Source: Rhodovastum sp963709085 (GTDB lineage Bacteria > Pseudomonadota > Alphaproteobacteria > Acetobacterales > Acetobacteraceae). From it: a stretch of 64,000 bases of DNA. Position numbers and translations under genes: made by a program. The stretch spans positions 930,001 to 994,000 of the forward strand of contig CAVPVB010000024.1 of the NCBI GenBank assembly GCA_963709085.1. Reading direction: 5' to 3'. The stretch's first letter is position 1, and each line of letters begins with the position of its first letter. Of the stretch, positions 23,403 through 32,322 are shown piece after piece. Under the pieces are notes generated by a model. It had not been told where the DNA came from. It saw only the letters and a program-made list of their open reading frames with translations, and searched no databases.

Positions 23403-23792
23403 ATGCCGGTCAAGGGCTTAGGTGAATACGACGACCAGAACGTGTTCGCCCGCATCCTGCGCGGCGAGATTCCCAGCCGGAAGGTCTACGAGGACGAGTG
23501 GGTGCTGGCCTTCCACGACATCGCGCCGCAGACGCCGGTGCATGTGCTGGTAATCCCAAAGAAGCGCTGGGTTTCCATCGCCGATTTTACCGCCCGCGGC
23601 AGCGAGGCGGAGATCGCCGGATTCTGGCGCGCGGTCGGGACGGTGGCGAGGCAGCTTGAGCTGGAGGGCACCGGATACCGGGTGCTGGCCAACATGGGCG
23701 AGCATGCCGGGCAGGAGGTGCCGCATTTCCACGTGCATCTGTTCGGCGGGCGACCGCTGGGACGCATGCTGGAGAGGCGCACGGAGAGCTGA
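23403..23792 (+). CDS. hinT: HIT-family nucleotide hydrolase (HinT)
   Basis: A 129-residue histidine-triad protein, a purine nucleoside phosphoramidase type. It has NVFARILRGEIPSRKVYEDE, FHDIAPQTPVHVLVIPK, YRVLANMGEHAGQEVPHFHVHLFGGRPLG; the last includes the HxHxH catalytic triad. ATG 23403 follows GGAGGGG. It commonly follows hisE in alphaproteobacteria. No terminator is evident before it other than the palindromic repeat. Confidence 0.95.
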   Translation: MPVKGLGEYDDQNVFARILRGEIPSRKVYEDEWVLAFHDIAPQTPVHVLVIPKKRWVSIADFTARGSEAEIAGFWRAVGTVARQLELEGTGYRVLANMGEHAGQEVPHFHVHLFGGRPLGRMLERRTES

Positions 23793-23837
23793 TCCACGCG
23801 GCGCGGCCCTACTCTGTCCGTGTGTGCATTCTCCGTA

Positions 23838-24539
23838 TCAGAAACGCTCCACCCAGGGCCGCACCTCAACCTCCGAGGTCCAGGCGCTGCGGTGCTGGTG
23901 CAGGACGTGCCAGCAGGTTTCGGCAATGGCGGCGGGGTCGAGCAGGCTGTCCGGGGCATTCTCGGGATCGGGCCGGGCGTCGCTGCGGATACCGCCATCG
24001 ATGACGATATGCGCCACGTGGATGCCCTGCGGCGACAGTTCGCGCGCCAGCGATTGCGCCAGCCCGCGCAGGGCGAACTTGCCCATGGCGAAGGCGGCCG
24101 AGTTGGCGAATCCTTTTATCCCGGCAGTGGCGCCGGTCAGCACGATGGCGCCCTGCCGCTTGGGCAGCATGCGCCGCACCGCCTGTTGCGCCACCAGGAA
24201 GGCCCCGAAGGCCGACACCTCGAGCGACTGCCGCACCGATTCGGGGTCCAGTTCAACGACCGGACCGCGCACCCGGCCGGAGGCATTGTAGAGCACCAGG
24301 TCGGGGGTGCCCTGGCGCGCCTCCACCGCCTCGAACAGGCCGGCCACTTCACCCGGGTCGCGCGCGTCGCAGGGATAGGCGGAGGCGCCGGTGTCGGCGC
24401 AGAATTCGGCCAGCTTGGCGGTGTTGCGGGCGGCGAGGGCCACGTTCAGGCCGGCGCGAATGCAAAGGCGCGCGAACGAGGCTGAGAATCCCGGCCCGGC
24501 GCCGACGATCAGGGCGGTGTGGTAGCGCGGCGTGTCCAT
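23838..24539 (-). CDS. Divergent SDR-family protein lacking the catalytic tyrosine
   Basis: A 233-residue Rossmann protein from ATG 24539. The dinucleotide loop reads ALIVGAGPGFSASFARLC, followed by DLVLYNASGRVRGPV and GAIVLTGATAGIKG. At the usual YxxxK site the sequence is SAAFAMGKFALRGLAQSLARELSPQGIHV: Phe stands where the catalytic Tyr normally is, while Lys is kept. The end has VEVRPWVERF. The lost tyrosine suggests either a non-redox role or altered chemistry. It is convergent with hinT and divergent from the DsbA-like gene. Confidence 0.8.
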   Translation of the reverse strand: MDTPRYHTALIVGAGPGFSASFARLCIRAGLNVALAARNTAKLAEFCADTGASAYPCDARDPGEVAGLFEAVEARQGTPDLVLYNASGRVRGPVVELDPESVRQSLEVSAFGAFLVAQQAVRRMLPKRQGAIVLTGATAGIKGFANSAAFAMGKFALRGLAQSLARELSPQGIHVAHIVIDGGIRSDARPDPENAPDSLLDPAAIAETCWHVLHQHRSAWTSEVEVRPWVERF

Positions 24540-24637
24540 TCGTCTCTCCCGGCCCCAGCAATGCCGGTGTACATGTGGCGTCGATTGGCGCCGGGCAATG
24601 CCCGCCGCCCCCCGGAGCCGCAGGAAGGGACCCCAGG

Positions 24638-25312
24638 ATGGACGCCAAGGCCGCCACACCGGGCCGCATCGAGGTGATTTCCGACGCCATCTGCCCGTGG
24701 TGCTGGATTGGCAAGCGCCAGCTGGACCGGGCGCTGCCCGAGCTGGCCGCGCAGGGGCTGCCCTTCACGGTCGGCTGGCGGCCGTTCCAGCTCAACCCCG
24801 GCATGCCGGCGGGGGGCGCCGATCGTGCCGAGTACCGCCGGCAGAAATTCGGCGGCCGGCTGCGCGCGCGGGAGGCGGATGCCCAGGTGGCCAAGGCCGG
24901 CGCGGCGGTCGGGCTGACATTCCGCCACGACCTGATGCAGCGCATCCCGAACACGGTGGACGCGCACCGGGTGATCCGCCTGGCCGGACGGTATGGCGCG
25001 CAGGGAGCGGTGGTGGAGGCGTTGTTCCGTAGCTATTTCACGCAAGGCGCCGATATCGGCGATGCCGCGACGCTGGCGGCGATTGCCGGCGGTGCCGGAC
25101 TCGATCCGCAGCTTGTGGCCGCCATGCTGGCGGGCGACAACGAGCGCGAGGATGTGCTGGCCGAGGACCAGTCGGCCCGAAGTGCCGGCATTGACAGCGT
25201 GCCGGCCTTCGTGATGGGACCCTATGTATTGTTCACCGGCGCGGTGCCCGCCGACGTAATGGTGGAAGCCTTCGCCAAAGCCTGGAAAGTAGTTGCGGCA
25301 GAGGTATCTTAA
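24638..25312 (+). CDS. DsbA/FrnE-family thioredoxin-fold oxidoreductase
   Basis: A 224-residue cytoplasmic protein (no signal peptide) from ATG 24638. The active site ISDAICPWCWIGKRQLDRAL has the CPWC motif of the FrnE/2-hydroxychromene isomerase branch. Later segments are WRPFQLNPGMP, NTVDAHRVIRLAG, LFRSYFTQGADIGD and the cis-Pro loop IDSVPAFVMGPYVLFTGAVPADVM. Members act in polyketide maturation or stress tolerance; the substrate here is unknown. Confidence 0.88.
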   Translation: MDAKAATPGRIEVISDAICPWCWIGKRQLDRALPELAAQGLPFTVGWRPFQLNPGMPAGGADRAEYRRQKFGGRLRAREADAQVAKAGAAVGLTFRHDLMQRIPNTVDAHRVIRLAGRYGAQGAVVEALFRSYFTQGADIGDAATLAAIAGGAGLDPQLVAAMLAGDNEREDVLAEDQSARSAGIDSVPAFVMGPYVLFTGAVPADVMVEAFAKAWKVVAAEVS

Positions 25313-25313
25313 A

Positions 25314-25371
25314 GAATGGGGTCCAGGGGCCTCTCGGCCCTTGGCGGGTCCAGGGCAGAGCCCTGGCCTTA
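25314..25371. repeat. Dispersed palindromic intergenic repeat
   Basis: AATGGGGTCCAGGGGCCTC, TCGGCCCTTGGCGGG and TCCAGGGCAGAGCCCTGGCC, ending CTTACTT. It fills the 60 bases between the convergent stops of the DsbA-like gene and the next SDR gene. Confidence 0.85.
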
Positions 25372-25372
25372 C

Positions 25373-26164
25373 TTATACTTTCGCAAGGCAGCTTAATCCC
25401 CCATCCACCGGCAAGCAAACCCCGGTAATATAGCCCGCCTCGTCGGAGGCCAGGAACACGGAGGCGCGTGCCACGTCCCAGGCGCTGCCTTGGCGGCCCA
25501 TCGGGCTCATGGCGGCGCGGGCGTGCATCATGGCGTCGGCGTCGTCGTATTGGCCGGCGATCTGTTCGCGCACCAGGGGTGTGTCCATGATGCCGGGCAT
25601 CACGACGTTGGCGCGGATGCCCTGGCGGCCGTACTGCACGGCGAGGGCACGGGTGAAATGATTCAACCCGGCTTTCGACGCATAGTAGGAGAAATACGGG
25701 TAGCGGTTGATCACCGATCCGGCGATGGAGGAGATATTGATGATGGCGCCGCCACCCTGGCGCAGCATCACCGGCACCACGGCCTTGCAGGTGAGGAACA
25801 CGCCGGTGAGGTTGATATCCATCACTCGCTTCCAGCGTTCCTCGGTTATTTCGTCGAGGCCGCCCATGTCGGTGATGCCGACATTGTTGTGCAGCACGTC
25901 GATGCGGCCGAATTCGGCCAGGGTGCGCGCGATGACGGCATCGATGTCGCCGGCGCGGGTGACGTTGCCGGCGAGGGCGATGGCGGTGCCGCCTTCGTCG
26001 GTGATGATGGCCTGGGTTTCCGCGGCGGCAGCTTCGTTCAGGTCCACCGCAACCACGCGGGCGCCCTCGCGGGCATAGAGCACGGCGGCGGCCTTGCCGT
26101 TGCCCCAGCCGGGACCGGCGCTGCCGGCGCCGAAGACCAGGGCGGTGCGTCCCGCGAGCTTCAT
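25373..26164 (-). CDS. SDR-family dehydrogenase
   Basis: A 263-residue classical short-chain dehydrogenase. Cofactor loop: ALVFGAGSAGPGWGNGKAAAVLYA; then VVAVDLNEAAAAET (acidic residue after beta-2 suggests NAD), DVLHNNVGITDMGGLDEI, IINISSIAGSVINRYPYFSYYASKAGLNHFTRALA with the catalytic Ser, Tyr and Lys, and GYITGVCLPVDGGLSC. The glycine loop is longer than usual (AGSAGPGWGNG). The substrate is unknown. Confidence 0.9.
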   Translation of the reverse strand: MKLAGRTALVFGAGSAGPGWGNGKAAAVLYAREGARVVAVDLNEAAAAETQAIITDEGGTAIALAGNVTRAGDIDAVIARTLAEFGRIDVLHNNVGITDMGGLDEITEERWKRVMDINLTGVFLTCKAVVPVMLRQGGGAIINISSIAGSVINRYPYFSYYASKAGLNHFTRALAVQYGRQGIRANVVMPGIMDTPLVREQIAGQYDDADAMMHARAAMSPMGRQGSAWDVARASVFLASDEAGYITGVCLPVDGGLSCLAKV

Positions 26165-26182
26165 GATCGTTTTGTCTCCACA

Positions 26183-26340
26183 TCAGGCGACCCGGTCGCG
26201 TGTGGTCACCTGCACTCTGCGGTTTTCCACCGCGGGCGGCATTTTAGCGGGATCGCGGAGGGCCACCACGTCGATCAGGGCGGGTCTGGTGTTGGTCAGC
26301 CCCGCTTGCAGCGCGGGCTGCTGCCCGGAGCCGCCCCCCC
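26183..26340 (-). pseudogene. Short coding remnant
   Basis: A fragment on the minus strand reads GLTNTRPALIDVVALRDPAK and then VENRRVQVTTRDRVA before a TGA at 26185-26183. The PALIDVV pattern resembles the C-terminus of thiamine-diphosphate enzymes, but it is too short to assign. No start codon or upstream domain is visible; it looks like a relic between two SDR sequences. Confidence 0.3.
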
Positions 26341-26441
26341 CGACCTGACCAGCCGGCTGGGCGGCGAACGCGACCTGTCAAATGAGGGAACAGGCTCGCA
26401 GCGGGAATCGTTTACCGATCCCGCCCGAGCCGCGATTCACC

Positions 26442-26849
26442 TCAAGCCTGGCCGTCGCCTTCGGGCAGATAATTGATGGCCACATCGGCACCTTCGCGCG
26501 CGAAGGCGATCGCTGCCGCCCTCCCCATGCCTGAACGCCCCCCGTGATGAGGGCTTCTCCCGTTCAATCGCCCGGAGCCGCGATAGCTCGTCTCGCCATG
26601 GTCGGGGCGGGGTTCCATCCTGCTCGCCAGACCTGGCCAGGGTTGCGACTGCTTTTTGAACGGAGGACCGGGATATTTGGTCCCCGGGTCCTGCATGGCT
26701 TGCTCCTTCGGCTGCATTGCACTCTCCTGTGCGAACCCAGGCACTGCCGCAGCCACGACGATCCCTGCGCCTCCGACAACCTGACGTTGACGAAGGACTA
26801 TCCGCTTTCCGGTTGACAGGAGCGACATCCTGCAATTCTCGCAGACCAA
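26442..26849 (-). pseudogene. Truncated and frameshifted YghA-like SDR
   Basis: A frame from ATG 26849 contains MQDPGTKYPGPPFKKQSQPWPG, EPRPDHGETSYRGSGRLNGR and, after a frame change near 26550, the cofactor loop LITGG..SGMGRAAAIAFAREGADVAINYLP. This is the N-terminal third of the SDR group related to general stress protein 39 and YghA. The loop is disrupted (GRSPHHGGRSGMG in the open frame), and nothing after INYLPEG remains. A hydrophobic N-terminal stretch (VVGGAGIVVAAAVPGFAQ) comes from a further fused reading. Confidence 0.7.
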
Positions 26850-27156
26850 ACAGTCTCACCCATCTCGCGGTTTACCCTTCCCGCAGGAAGGGCATGTCGG
26901 TCACAACGGATGCGTTCGGCATCACCTTCAGGTCAGGGTGCGTCCTGGCGATGGCGGCCAGACAATGGCGAAGCCAGCAGCGGTGATTGCGCTTTCGATC
27001 AGAAGTCTCCCCCACGTTCATGGTGAGACCCGCCCCTGCTTCGCCACTCTCCTGTGCCACCCTTTTTCGTTATGACGGGCGACGAAAAGGCGCGGCGGGC
27101 ACGCAGGCCCGACGCGCTTTTCGCCCCGCCGTTGCGGAGGTATCGACTAAGACGGA
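26850..27156. other. Intergenic region without assigned gene
   Basis: About 300 bases between the SDR relic and the KGG-repeat gene. A 62-codon minus frame at 26872-27060 has no recognisable motif and no good ribosome-binding site. Nothing else is seen. Confidence 0.4.
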
Positions 27157-27654
27157 CTAGCTGCCGCCATGCGAATGCTGGCCGCCCTTGCGACCTGCTT
27201 CGGAGGCGCGTTCACGGTCTTCGGCGAAGTTGCCGCCGCCATGATGCTGACCTCCGGACGACTCGCCATGGGAGCGCTGACTTCCGGACGACCCGCTCTG
27301 GGAATGCTCACTTTCGGACGACCCGCCATGGGAATGCTGCCCCCCCTTTCGCCCCGCCTCGGCGGCGAGTTCATGATCCTTTGAAAAGGAACGCTCCTCG
27401 GCCGGGACGGAATGGCCCCCTTTTCGCCCCGCCTCGGCGGCGAGTTCATGGTCCTTGGAAAAGGAACGCTCCTCGGCCGGGACGGAATGTCCCCCCTTTC
27501 GCCCCGCCTCGGCGGCAAGTTCGTGGTCCTTCGAGAAGGAACGCTCCTCGGCAGGAACAGAGCGCCCCCCCTCTGCTGCAATTTCGCGCTGCTTGTCGCT
27601 ATCCATCGAGGCGAAGCCACGTTCGCTGCTGCCGCTGTGCTTGTTCTCGGCCAT
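27157..27654 (-). CDS. KGG-repeat stress protein
   Basis: A 165-residue, very hydrophilic protein from ATG 27654 after AGGAGA. It starts with SERGFASMDSDKQREIAAEGG, the KGG/Con-10-type motif, followed by three 25-residue repeats of the form GRKGGHSVPAEERSFSKDHE plus LAAEA. The tail is Gly/Ser/His rich (QHSHGGSSESEHS) and ends with a further AEDRERASEAGRKGG unit. These proteins are desiccation- and starvation-induced in soil bacteria (GsiB-like) and are thought to protect by staying disordered. At DNA level the repeats are 75 bases, starting near 27337, 27412 and 27487. Confidence 0.9.
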   Translation of the reverse strand: MAENKHSGSSERGFASMDSDKQREIAAEGGRSVPAEERSFSKDHELAAEAGRKGGHSVPAEERSFSKDHELAAEAGRKGGHSVPAEERSFSKDHELAAEAGRKGGQHSHGGSSESEHSQSGSSGSQRSHGESSGGQHHGGGNFAEDRERASEAGRKGGQHSHGGS

Positions 27655-28208
27655 TTTTGTCTCCTACTCTTACCATGGAGGGACTGGATGAATTTCCCAT
27701 CCGCGATCATGCGCCATAACCGGCGCCGCAGGGATCACGAAGGGTCGAGGTCGACGTTCTGCCGAAGATTTGCAAAATAAGCCGCCGTCTTTGGTGCCGG
27801 TTTCGCCATTCCGAAACCGGACAGTGCTAGCCACTGTTCGTCTGTTCCTGCGGAATCCAGCGACGGTAGCCACTTATTCAAACCTGATAGCGGCCACGAT
27901 TTTAATCGCATCTCGGCCAGCCTGAATTCGTCTCGAAGACCGGTTTTGTCATGTCACAAGGGTAAATCCTGGGCCACGCGTCAGCGTGCTGCTTACGTCA
28001 ATACCGCTCGAAAGATTCCATAAATGAGAGTTCTTGTTGAATTTTATGATCTGTTATTTAATGAGTAATTGCCTATGCGGTCAGCCAGTCCATTGTTGCT
28101 GTCCGGCCGGTCTTTTCATATCGCATCGCAACTGCCCGTCATTTCTTCAGCCGGTTCCCCAGGTGCCGGTTCCCCCAGGGGTTCGACCCGGTTGCGGTTA
28201 TGGGTGAT
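27655..28208. other. Intergenic region upstream of KGG gene
   Basis: About 550 AT-richer bases without a credible gene. It contains the promoter of the KGG gene, a hairpin CCGGTTTCG..CGAAACCGG near 27802, and a 15-base tandem duplication at 28151-28180 (CCGGTTCCCCAGGTG, CCGGTTCCCCCAGGG). No other structure is recognised. Confidence 0.5.
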
Positions 28209-28253
28209 CCAGCGGCCCGAAATGGCGGAAGAGTCGCCATTTCGGGCCGCTGG
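28209..28253. terminator. Strong stem-loop after the chemoreceptor gene
   Basis: Perfect 19-bp inverted repeat: CCAGCGGCCCGAAATGGCG (28209-28227) and its complement (28235-28253) around a 7-base loop, two bases beyond the chemoreceptor stop. There is no T-tract, so it may act as a rho-assisted terminator or an RNA 3'-end protector. Confidence 0.7.
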
Positions 28254-28255
28254 TA

Positions 28256-30577
28256 TCAGGCCGCCCGTCTGACCTGCTGAAGCGCGTCCAGAACACGATC
28301 GATGCGCACAAGGGCGGTCGCTTCCGAACTGAATACCACCGCCAGGCCGCCAGCATCGCGCCGCACCACGCGCGCGGCTACCTCGCCGTCAGCTTCTGGC
28401 AGGTCAACAGTCACGGCGGTTCCGGGCGCCAGCGGCCAGTCGCACGCCAGGGCCGCGCCGCCGCGCGAAATGTCGCGCAGTTCCACCCGGACCGGATTGC
28501 GTCCGGCTGTGCGCAGGCCGGCCATCGTGCCCTTGGTTTCGATCCGCTCGTAGTGGCGCCGGTCGTCGCCGCTGTCCTTCACCGCGGCCAGGAACTGGTC
28601 GACTTCGGTGCGCAGCGTTTCCGCCTGCTGGCCAATACCGGCGGCCCCGGTCGACACGTCATCGCTGGCCTGGCCCGCTTTATCCGCCACCGCCACCACA
28701 TGCTCCATGGCCCGCGCCGCGCCGGCGGTTGCATGGGACACATCCTGGACGCTCGCAGCGATTTCGCGTGTGGTCGCGCTCTGCTGCTCCACCGCGGCCG
28801 AGATCGCCGCCGTGACCTCGTCCATCGTGCCGATGATGTTGCCGACCTCCGTCATAGCCTGCACGGTCTGTTCGGTGGCGCCGCGCACCGTCTCAATCTG
28901 CTGACCGATCTCCGCCGTGGCCTTGGCGGTCTGCGCCGCCAGCGCCTTCACTTCCCCGGCGACAACGGCGAAGCCGCGGCCGGCCCCGCCGGCCCGTGCT
29001 GCCTCGATCGTGGCATTCAGCGCGAGCAGATTGGTTTGTCCCGCAATGTCGCTGATCAGGCGCACCACGTCACCAATGCGTGATGTCGAGTCAGTCAGGC
29101 CGCGGATGCTGCTCTGGCCGGCTTCCGCCCGCTGCACCGCTTGCCGTGCCACCTCCGCCGCCGCGGCGATCTGGCGGGAAATTTCATCGACGCTCGCGGT
29201 GAGCTGCTCGACTGCGGCGGCCACCGAGACAAGATCCTGCGACGATTTGGCCGCGCTGACGGCCGTGCCGGTTGCCTCGGTATGCACGCCGGCGGCTGCC
29301 TCGGCCATCGCCGCCGCGGCGCTGCGCATCGAGTCGGCGGAGGCCACCAGTCCCGACATGACCCCGGAGATCGACGAGCCGAAATCCTGCGTGTGCTGCT
29401 CCATCGCCGCCTGCCGGCGCGCCTTGGCGGCGCGCGCGGATTCCTGCTCGGCGGCAATCCGGTCGGCTTTGATGGCGTTCTGTTTGAACACCTCCACCGC
29501 GCGCGCCATGTCGCCGATCTCGTCGGTGCTGTCGCGGGCCGGGACATCAACTTCCTTGTCCCCCGCGGCGAGCCTTACCATCACGGCGGTCATGCGGCTG
29601 AGCGGACCGGCGATGCCACGGCCGATCAAAATGGCCAGTGCCGCGCCCAGCACGAGCGAAATGCCGGCGAGCAGTTCCTGCAGCAGCGATGCCTGGCTGA
29701 TAATCTGTCCGCTGCTATCTCTGGCGGCAGCGAAATCAGCGCTCAGCGATGCCTGGGTTGTGGCAAGTTGCCGCTGGATTGCGATGATCTGCAGCCGCAT
29801 TTCATTTTCGAACAGGTTGGTGCCCTTCAGCATCGCCTCCGAGTAGGTGGCAAACTGTGCCGCGTAGGCATTGAGCGCCGCCTCGACCGGCGTAATCAGC
29901 GCCTTAACGTCAGGCGGCGCGCCTTGTTGCAATGCAGAAATGGCAGCCGACGCGCTTTCAACGTTTGTCCTGAACGTGGCGGATCCCTTTGGGTCATTGG
30001 TGGCGAGGAAACGCCAGTTCGCGATCCGGACAAGCAGAACCGCCCGTTCGACGCTCGCGGCGGCATCCGAGACGGCCTGATCATGAATCGCATGAGCCGC
30101 CGTGGTCAGGCGGTTTGTGGTCGCGGTCAATTCGTCGCCGCCGGTGAACAACCCGGCGCGGGCCTCGTCGGCGGTCCTGTAAAGCTGAGAAAAGCGACCA
30201 AATGTTTCATTATGAACGCGCAATGCGTCGATGGCGCCGTTGTAGATCCGGCGCCGTTCCTCCGACGGGGTGAGGCGCGCCGCATCGGTCAGCGTGGATC
30301 TGGCCTGCGCCTCTGTGTCCGACAGTTCTTTCAGGGCGTCTGCGTCGCGGTCCAGCCGAAAGCGTGCCGCAGCCCGGCGGATCGTCTCGGCATTATGCGA
30401 AACCTCCAGCACCCGCTGCAGGTTGCCAGAGAGGGCGGTCATTTTGGCGACCTGAACCTCGACGCTGGCGAACCGGGTCACGCCAAAGACGGCCACGGCA
30501 AAACCCATGGCGACAAGGACGCCGAACCCAATATAGATCCGTGTCCTGATCTTGAGGCTCACGAACGTCATATGCAT
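28256..30577 (-). CDS. Methyl-accepting chemotaxis protein with C-terminal PilZ domain
   Basis: A 773-residue chemoreceptor. Residues about 10-32 are the first membrane segment, then a helical periplasmic sensor to about 300, a second segment (LLAGISLVLGAALAILIGRG), and a HAMP domain (GPLSRMTAVMVRLAAGD..ARDSTDEIGDMARAVEVF). The signalling tip is DIAGQTNLLALNATIEAARAG and GFAVVAGEVKALAAQTAKAT. After the normal end comes DDRRHYERIETKGT and VELRDISRGGAAL: the RRxxxR and DxSxxG motifs of a c-di-GMP-binding PilZ domain. This links chemotaxis output to c-di-GMP. No che genes are adjacent. ATG 30577 or 30571 can serve as start. Confidence 0.93.
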   Translation of the reverse strand: MHMTFVSLKIRTRIYIGFGVLVAMGFAVAVFGVTRFASVEVQVAKMTALSGNLQRVLEVSHNAETIRRAAARFRLDRDADALKELSDTEAQARSTLTDAARLTPSEERRRIYNGAIDALRVHNETFGRFSQLYRTADEARAGLFTGGDELTATTNRLTTAAHAIHDQAVSDAAASVERAVLLVRIANWRFLATNDPKGSATFRTNVESASAAISALQQGAPPDVKALITPVEAALNAYAAQFATYSEAMLKGTNLFENEMRLQIIAIQRQLATTQASLSADFAAARDSSGQIISQASLLQELLAGISLVLGAALAILIGRGIAGPLSRMTAVMVRLAAGDKEVDVPARDSTDEIGDMARAVEVFKQNAIKADRIAAEQESARAAKARRQAAMEQHTQDFGSSISGVMSGLVASADSMRSAAAAMAEAAAGVHTEATGTAVSAAKSSQDLVSVAAAVEQLTASVDEISRQIAAAAEVARQAVQRAEAGQSSIRGLTDSTSRIGDVVRLISDIAGQTNLLALNATIEAARAGGAGRGFAVVAGEVKALAAQTAKATAEIGQQIETVRGATEQTVQAMTEVGNIIGTMDEVTAAISAAVEQQSATTREIAASVQDVSHATAGAARAMEHVVAVADKAGQASDDVSTGAAGIGQQAETLRTEVDQFLAAVKDSGDDRRHYERIETKGTMAGLRTAGRNPVRVELRDISRGGAALACDWPLAPGTAVTVDLPEADGEVAARVVRRDAGGLAVVFSSEATALVRIDRVLDALQQVRRAA

Positions 30578-30758
30578 ATCATCCTATTTGCATTCGCTGA
30601 GTTTCTGTTGTGCTATTGCGAATTCGGACTAATTTGTACAACATATCGCGGTTATGCGTCGCGCCTGACCTCTATATGCTGAGCCAAGCCCTTCGAACGC
30701 TAATTCTGCAACAGCAACATTACCGATAGGTTTTACATACTAAAATCACATTAACGGC

Positions 30759-32120
30759 CTCAGGGTTCCCCTCATTTGGACTACGGAACGTAATAAAGAA
30801 AAGAATCGGGTAAGACGCGGCAGGTTTACGAAAAAATCGTGGTCGGCGGCTTGGCGTTCAAATATTGCCCACCCTGAATCCCTGTTGCCAAGGTCGAGAA
30901 AGTACGATTCGAGCCCTCATCATCCGAAGCAGAGGGCCGTGCCTTGTCAGCCAGCAAGCAGATCTCGTTCGAAGGCGTCCAGCGCTACCTGAAGACCCTG
31001 TTCGGCGACTGCCTGCATGCCAAGCGCATTCTCTCGCTGGCCGGCGCCACGCTGGGGGCGATCCACTCCGCCTCGATGGCGGTCGCGCTGATCGGACAGG
31101 GCCTGGCGCTGGCGCGTGGGCTGACCACCAAACACGCGGTCAAGCAGGTCGACCGCATGCTGGCCAACGAGGGCATCGATGTCGATGCCCTGCTGGGCCA
31201 TTGGGTACCCTTCATCGTCGGCCAGCGGGCGAAGATCGCCGTTGCCCTGGACTGGACCGACTTCGACGCCGACGGCCAGACCACGCTCATGCTGTCTCTG
31301 CTCACCCGTCACGGGCGGGCGACGCCGCTGTACTGGCTGACCGTCGCGGCGAACACGCTGAAGGGGCGGCGCAACTACTACGAATATCAGGTACTCGTGC
31401 GCTTCGCCGCGGCGCTGCCAAACGGGACCGAGGTCACCCTCGTCGCCGATCGCGGCTTCTGTGATCACAAGCTCTATCGTGTGCTGCGCGAGGAGCTGAA
31501 GTTCGACTTCGTCATCCGCATGCGCGCCAACATTATGGTGACCGCCGCCAATGGCGAGCGCCGCAAGGCGGGCGACTGGGTCGGTCCGGGCGGGCGGGCC
31601 CGCGTGCTGCATGGCGCCACCGTCACCGGCCTCACCTATCCGGTCGGTACCGTCGTGTGCGTGCAGGCCAAAGGCATGAAAGAGCCCTGGTGCCTGGTCA
31701 CCCCCGCCATCGACAAGCCGGCACGTGAGCTGATCAACCTCTACGCGAAGCGCTGGGGCATCGAATGCCAGTTCCGTGATAGCAAGGACATCCGTTTCGG
31801 TATGGGCATGAGCGAGGTCCACGTCAGCACCCCCGATCGCCGCGACCGGCTGTGGCTGATCAATGCCTTTGCAGTCGCCTTGCTGACCCTGCTTGGCGCC
31901 GCCGGGGAAGCGCTCGGCTTCGACCGGCTGCTCAAGTCCAACACCACCAAGCGGCGCACCCACTCGCTGCTGCGCCAGGGAATCATGCTCTTCCAACTCA
32001 TCCCAACCATGCCGGAACACCGGCTGCTGCCGCTGGTCGAAAAGTTCGCCGAGTTGCTGAACGCCCAGCCAGTCTTCGTCGAGATGTTCGGTGCGATTTG
32101 AAAATGAGGGGAGCCATGAG
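30759..32120. mobile_element. Complete IS4-family insertion sequence
   Basis: A 1362-base element. Terminal inverted repeats are CTCAGGGTTCCCCTCATTT at the left and CTCATGGCTCCCCTCATTT (inverse) at the right: 17 of 19 bases match. It is flanked by a 9-base direct repeat ATTAACGGC at 30750-30758 and 32121-32129. One transposase gene fills it. Matching target duplications and an intact gene indicate recent insertion into the gap between the chemoreceptor and the DOPA-dioxygenase-like gene. Confidence 0.93.
30944..32101 (+). CDS. IS4-family transposase
   Basis: A 385-residue DDE transposase. First Asp in VALDWTDFDADGQ, second in TLVADRGFCDHKLY, and the third region is NLYAKRWGIECQFRDSKDIR, which fits the IS4 signature Y-x2-R-x3-E-x6-K exactly. 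The C-terminus includes NAFAVALLTLLGAAGEALG. The reading frame is complete, so the element may be active. The start may be GTG 30941/ATG 30944 region; GTG-type upstream codons also exist. Confidence 0.92.
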   Translation: MSASKQISFEGVQRYLKTLFGDCLHAKRILSLAGATLGAIHSASMAVALIGQGLALARGLTTKHAVKQVDRMLANEGIDVDALLGHWVPFIVGQRAKIAVALDWTDFDADGQTTLMLSLLTRHGRATPLYWLTVAANTLKGRRNYYEYQVLVRFAAALPNGTEVTLVADRGFCDHKLYRVLREELKFDFVIRMRANIMVTAANGERRKAGDWVGPGGRARVLHGATVTGLTYPVGTVVCVQAKGMKEPWCLVTPAIDKPARELINLYAKRWGIECQFRDSKDIRFGMGMSEVHVSTPDRRDRLWLINAFAVALLTLLGAAGEALGFDRLLKSNTTKRRTHSLLRQGIMLFQLIPTMPEHRLLPLVEKFAELLNAQPVFVEMFGAI

Positions 32121-32322
32121 ATTAACGGCGCCAAAATGTTGATTGGGCGGCGGTATTGAATTTGTTTACCACCCTTCGACGTTCCGCACACCACCTCACC
32201 AATTCCGCGGTGATTTCGAAACCCGCCTGCAATTCTACGGGAGGGACAGCGGATGGAAAACCATCCCCCCTGCATCATGAGGGAGGCGGTACACTGGCTT
32301 GCCATGAAAGAAGGAGCCCCCA

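Noticed and set aside
26872..27060. 62-codon minus-strand ORF
   Set aside because: No motif, weak start signals and unremarkable composition; not supportable as a gene.
27337..27560. Possible non-coding repeat array
   Set aside because: The 75-base repeats are in frame and encode the KGG protein.
27802..27825. Hairpin CCGGTTTCG/CGAAACCGG as a terminator
   Set aside because: No T-tract and no gene ending nearby in a suitable direction; kept only as a note in the intergenic entry.
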